Shown here piece after piece: positions 61,827 to 64,000 of a stretch of 64,000 nt of DNA; the first letter of the stretch is position 1, and each line of letters opens with the position of its first letter. The notes under the pieces were generated by a model. That model was not told the origin of the DNA. It made no database searches and worked only from the letters and a program-made list of their open reading frames with translations. The position numbers and the translations under genes were made by a program. The stretch is from Flavobacterium defluvii (GTDB taxonomy: Bacteria > Bacteroidota > Bacteroidia > Flavobacteriales > Flavobacteriaceae), in the NCBI RefSeq assembly GCF_900129555.1, contig NZ_FQWC01000009.1:1-64000 (forward strand), given 5' to 3'.

Positions 61827-61885
61827 TAAATCTATCAAACGTCCTTACGTGCCAAAACACCAAAAAACTTTTTTTAAACAAATAT

Positions 61886-61909
61886 ATGTTCCTGACGGAA
61901 CATTTTTTG
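61886..61909 (+). terminator. Terminator after the CinA-domain gene
   Basis: TGTTCC (61887-61892), loop TGAC, GGAACA (61897-61902), then six T (61903-61908). Confidence 0.82.
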
Positions 61910-62221
61910 TTTTAAATAATACTTCCGTAGGAACGTTTGATTGACATTTTATAAGAATATTAACTGCATGATTTACACCAGTAATACTATTTTCATATAA
62001 CTTTTTTTAATTTACGCTTTAGGTTTAAATTTATAATTTTGCATAAAGTTCGATTGTATTTTAAGTCAATTAGTGTAAAAAAACATGACTACCGAAAATC
62101 AAAAGAAAAAGAAAATGAATGTTCGGCAGAAAGACTTTTCAAGCTGGAAAATGGAAATAATTGGAATTTTTTTCTGAGAAATAAGATTAAAATCGATATG
62201 TCTATTAAAAAAATAAAAACT
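61910..62221. other. 312-bp gap before a small secreted-protein gene
   Basis: Another GTTCC-type word (CTTCCGTAGGAACG, 61922-61935) follows the terminator. The rest is AT-rich. An open frame runs from 62039 into the next gene, but its basic, low-complexity translation before the ATG at 62222 looks non-coding. No other feature is seen. Confidence 0.5.
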
Positions 62222-62620
62222 ATGAAAAAGCTGTTTTTAATTTTAGTGTTGTTATTACAAATTTCTGCTGTTTTTGCTCAAAATCAGACCGAAGAACCTT
62301 CATCAAAGAAAATTATTGGAAACTGGTATTCTGATGCTAACCGAAATATAAAATGGGTATTTAACCCAGACGGAAAAGTTTATAATTATAACAACGATGC
62401 TTTTAAAGTAATGTATCGCTACACCATTTCGCACAGCTGCCAGAATAATTCAGATGATAATGCTGAATTTATAACCTTAATGGACAAAGACGGAGATGAA
62501 TTTTGTTTTAAAATAAATGCTGTAAACGAAAATAAAAGCGGAATTTTATCTTTAATTAACATGAACACCATGCAGCCTTTGTTGTTTGTAAATAACCTAA
62601 ACATACAGATTCCGAAGTAG
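62222..62620 (+). CDS. Small secreted hypothetical protein (lipocalin-like)
   Basis: The ATG at 62222 starts a clear signal peptide (MKKLFLILVLLLQISAVFAQ), so it was preferred over the TTG at 62039. The mature part (about 112 aa) begins with IIGNWYSDANRNIKWVFNPDG, the usual pattern of small lipocalin-like beta-barrels in Bacteroidota, and has two cysteines (HSCQNN and EFCFKI) that might form a disulfide. Function unknown; probably periplasmic. Confidence 0.75.
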   Translation: MKKLFLILVLLLQISAVFAQNQTEEPSSKKIIGNWYSDANRNIKWVFNPDGKVYNYNNDAFKVMYRYTISHSCQNNSDDNAEFITLMDKDGDEFCFKINAVNENKSGILSLINMNTMQPLLFVNNLNIQIPK

Positions 62621-62717
62621 CAAGCTATAAAACCTTTGTATCTTTGTAACTCTGCGTCTTTGCATCTTAAAAAAGACCATTAAACTTTCATTAACAAAAA
62701 GTAAGATTTCATTCGTT

Positions 62718-62725
62718 TATATTTG
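62718..62725 (+). promoter_or_regulatory. -7 box of the two-gene thioredoxin-fold operon
   Basis: TATATTTG is an exact TAnnTTTG match 34 bp before the ATG at 62759. A standard -33 TTG is not seen at the right distance. Confidence 0.5.
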
Positions 62726-62758
62726 TAAGGCACAAATTAATTCTAAAGCGTTGTCCTT

Positions 62759-63235
62759 ATGAAAATCAAATCTTTTTTATATCTGTTTCTGTTTTGTGTT
62801 TTTTCAGTTTCGGCTTACAGCCAGAATGTGAAACTGTTGAATATTAATCAGCTTAATGAGAGAATTAAAAACGGAAAAGACAGTACTTATGTAGTCAATT
62901 TTTGGGCAACCTGGTGCGCGCCGTGTATAAAAGAATTACCTCATTTCGAAAAACTAAGCGCTGAACATAAATCAGAAAAACTGGCTGTTTTGTTAGTAAG
63001 TTTAGATTTTAAATCGAAACTGGCTTCGAATGTTGTTCCGTTTGTAAAAAGAAAGAATCTTAAAAATCAAGTCTTTCTTTTAAACGAAAGCAGCCCGCAG
63101 GAATTTATCGACAGAATCGATCCAAACTGGTCAGGAAGTATTCCCGCAACGCTTTTCATAAAAGACGACAAACGAAAATTTGTTGAAAGCGAATTTACTT
63201 ATGAACAATTATTAACTGAATATAAAAAACTGTAA
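62759..63235 (+). CDS. TlpA-like periplasmic thioredoxin-family protein
   Basis: The signal peptide (about 1-22, ending AYSQ) is followed by a thioredoxin fold with active site WCAPC (W52-C56) in VVNFWATWCAPCIKELPHF, and the cis-proline loop SIPATLFI. It has 158 aa. Such proteins reduce or isomerise disulfides in the periplasm, for instance in cytochrome c or outer-membrane protein maturation. The gene ends 3 bp before another thioredoxin-fold gene, so the two are coupled and probably act in one electron path. Confidence 0.92.
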   Translation: MKIKSFLYLFLFCVFSVSAYSQNVKLLNINQLNERIKNGKDSTYVVNFWATWCAPCIKELPHFEKLSAEHKSEKLAVLLVSLDFKSKLASNVVPFVKRKNLKNQVFLLNESSPQEFIDRIDPNWSGSIPATLFIKDDKRKFVESEFTYEQLLTEYKKL

Positions 63236-63238
63236 ACC

Positions 63239-63853
63239 ATGAAAAAAATAATCTTATTACTGATGCTGGCATTTTCTGCCTTTTTATCTCAGGCACAATC
63301 TGGGACAACTCTAAAAGCTGGCGACACAGCACCCGATTTTAAACTGAAAAATGTAGATAACAAAGAAGTTTCTTTTGGAAGTTTTCCAAATGCAAAAGGT
63401 TATATCGTTGTTTTTACCTGCAATACTTGTCCTTATGCAGTAGGTTATGAGCAGAGAATTATCGATTTAGATAAAAAATTCAAACCGCAGGGATATCCTG
63501 TAATTGCCATTAATCCAAATGATCCTGAAGCTTCTACAGCAGATACTTTTAATAAAATGCAGGATTTGGCAAAAGAGAAAAAATATCCTTTTCCTTATTT
63601 ATTTGATGCAGGACAAAAAATTACAGATGAATACGGCGCAAAACGCACTCCGCATGTTTTCATTGTTTCTAAAACATCAAAAGGAAATGTAGTAGAATAT
63701 GTTGGGGCAATCGATAACGATCCGGAAGGAAGTAAAGCTGATAAAGTGAAATATGCCGAAGATGTAATTGCTTCATTACAAAGAGGCCAGAAACCGGCTA
63801 TAACACAGACTAAAGAAATTGGCTGTACAGTAAAAAGAAAAGCAAAAGCTTAA
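63239..63853 (+). CDS. Secreted AhpC/TSA-type redoxin with CxxC
   Basis: The signal peptide ends LSQAQ. The fold start GDTAPDFKLKNVDNKEVSF is typical of the AhpC/TSA-redoxin group, and VVFTCNTCPYAVGYE carries the CxxC pair C61/C64 where peroxiredoxins have a single catalytic cysteine. Later RTPHVFIV contains the cis-proline. It has 204 aa with a C-terminal GCTVKRK tail holding another cysteine. Family members are called thioredoxin-family proteins of unknown substrate. It is cotranscribed with the TlpA-like gene. Confidence 0.9.
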   Translation: MKKIILLLMLAFSAFLSQAQSGTTLKAGDTAPDFKLKNVDNKEVSFGSFPNAKGYIVVFTCNTCPYAVGYEQRIIDLDKKFKPQGYPVIAINPNDPEASTADTFNKMQDLAKEKKYPFPYLFDAGQKITDEYGAKRTPHVFIVSKTSKGNVVEYVGAIDNDPEGSKADKVKYAEDVIASLQRGQKPAITQTKEIGCTVKRKAKA

Positions 63854-63873
63854 TTACCAGAATTTAATTTGTT

Positions 63874-63904
63874 AAAAACGCCTCATATTATGAGGCGTTT
63901 TTTT
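63874..63904. terminator. Bidirectional terminator
   Basis: AAAACGCCTCA pairs with TGAGGCGTTTT around TATTA, followed by further T. It ends the redoxin operon and probably also the minus-strand gene that ends at 63903. Confidence 0.88.
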
Positions 63905-64000
63905 ATATATCTGCGTTAATTTTCTGCTCGTTAAATTCTAATTCTGCAATAATTTGTCTTTTCATTGTCGTATGAATATAATCTTTTGCTTCGGCATACG
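63903..64000 (-). CDS. Partial gene, C-terminal 31 residues of an unidentified protein
   Basis: On the minus strand a frame is open from the window edge to TAA at 63903-63905, encoding a charged helical tail (AEAKDYIHTTMKRQIIAEL, then EFNEQKINADI). The stop lies on the terminator. The part visible is too short to identify the family. Confidence 0.5.
   Translation of the reverse strand, partial: YAEAKDYIHTTMKRQIIAELEFNEQKINADI

Noticed and set aside
62039..62221. Longer form of the small secreted protein (193 residues)
   Set aside because: The extension is basic and low in complexity and would bury the signal peptide that starts at 62222.

Overview
The window looks like the chromosome of a Flavobacterium-type Bacteroidota. 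It is AT-rich, has two SusC/SusD pairs, a hybrid two-component regulator, four secreted proteins with type IX secretion (T9SS) tails, and -7 promoter boxes of the form TAnnTTTG. The gaps between genes are full of inverted-repeat elements. No rRNA, tRNA, CRISPR, transposase or phage gene was recognised.

Region 1 (1-7313): molybdenum hydroxylase locus. It holds an XdhC-type maturation factor whose 5' part is cut off and frame-disrupted, a MocA-like nucleotidyltransferase, a cysteine desulfurase facing them, and a three-subunit Tat-exported aldehyde/xanthine oxidoreductase (2Fe-2S, FAD with an extra cysteine cluster, Mo subunit). The neighbours could supply and sulfurate the cofactor of the oxidoreductase. 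A DUF2911 gene follows.

Region 2 (7978-30408): a polysaccharide utilisation locus for a uronic-acid polymer. It encodes two GH2 enzymes that both carry the NxKG motif of beta-glucuronidases, a GH88 unsaturated glucuronyl hydrolase, SusC/SusD, a hybrid sensor-regulator, a secreted beta-helix protein that may be a lyase, mannonate dehydratase (uxuA), a mannonate oxidoreductase-type SDR, a YhcH-type protein, a divergent LacI regulator with a palindromic operator at the neighbouring promoter, and a DUF4861 protein. No sulfatase is present. Uronate isomerase and the KDG kinase/aldolase must be elsewhere.

Region 3 (30593-32756): small housekeeping-type genes (tandem NTF2-like protein, NUDIX hydrolase, HAD phosphatase).

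Region 4 (33021-50574): a propeller/Y_Y_Y/HTH membrane regulator followed by four large T9SS-exported enzymes: GH16, GH64, GH18 and a metzincin-like protease. The GH64 enzyme and the protease share an almost identical C-terminal cassette (beta/gamma-crystallin, ricin-type lectin, CBM6, T9SS tail). Beta-1,3-glucanases, a chitinase-type enzyme and a protease with matching binding modules suggest a system for lysing fungal cell walls. A secreted metallophosphoesterase follows.

Region 5 (50881-59059): a PI-PLC-like enzyme opposite an ECF sigma/FecR pair and a second SusC (with STN domain)/SusD pair of unknown substrate.

Region 6 (59439-64000): a SpoIIAA-like protein, three uncharacterised small genes in one operon, a CinA C-domain protein, a small secreted protein, two thioredoxin-fold proteins and the tail of an unidentified gene.

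A recurring 130-141 bp element with perfect or near-perfect palindromic ends occurs five times, several times inside apparent operons. Other inverted-repeat families fill most remaining gaps.
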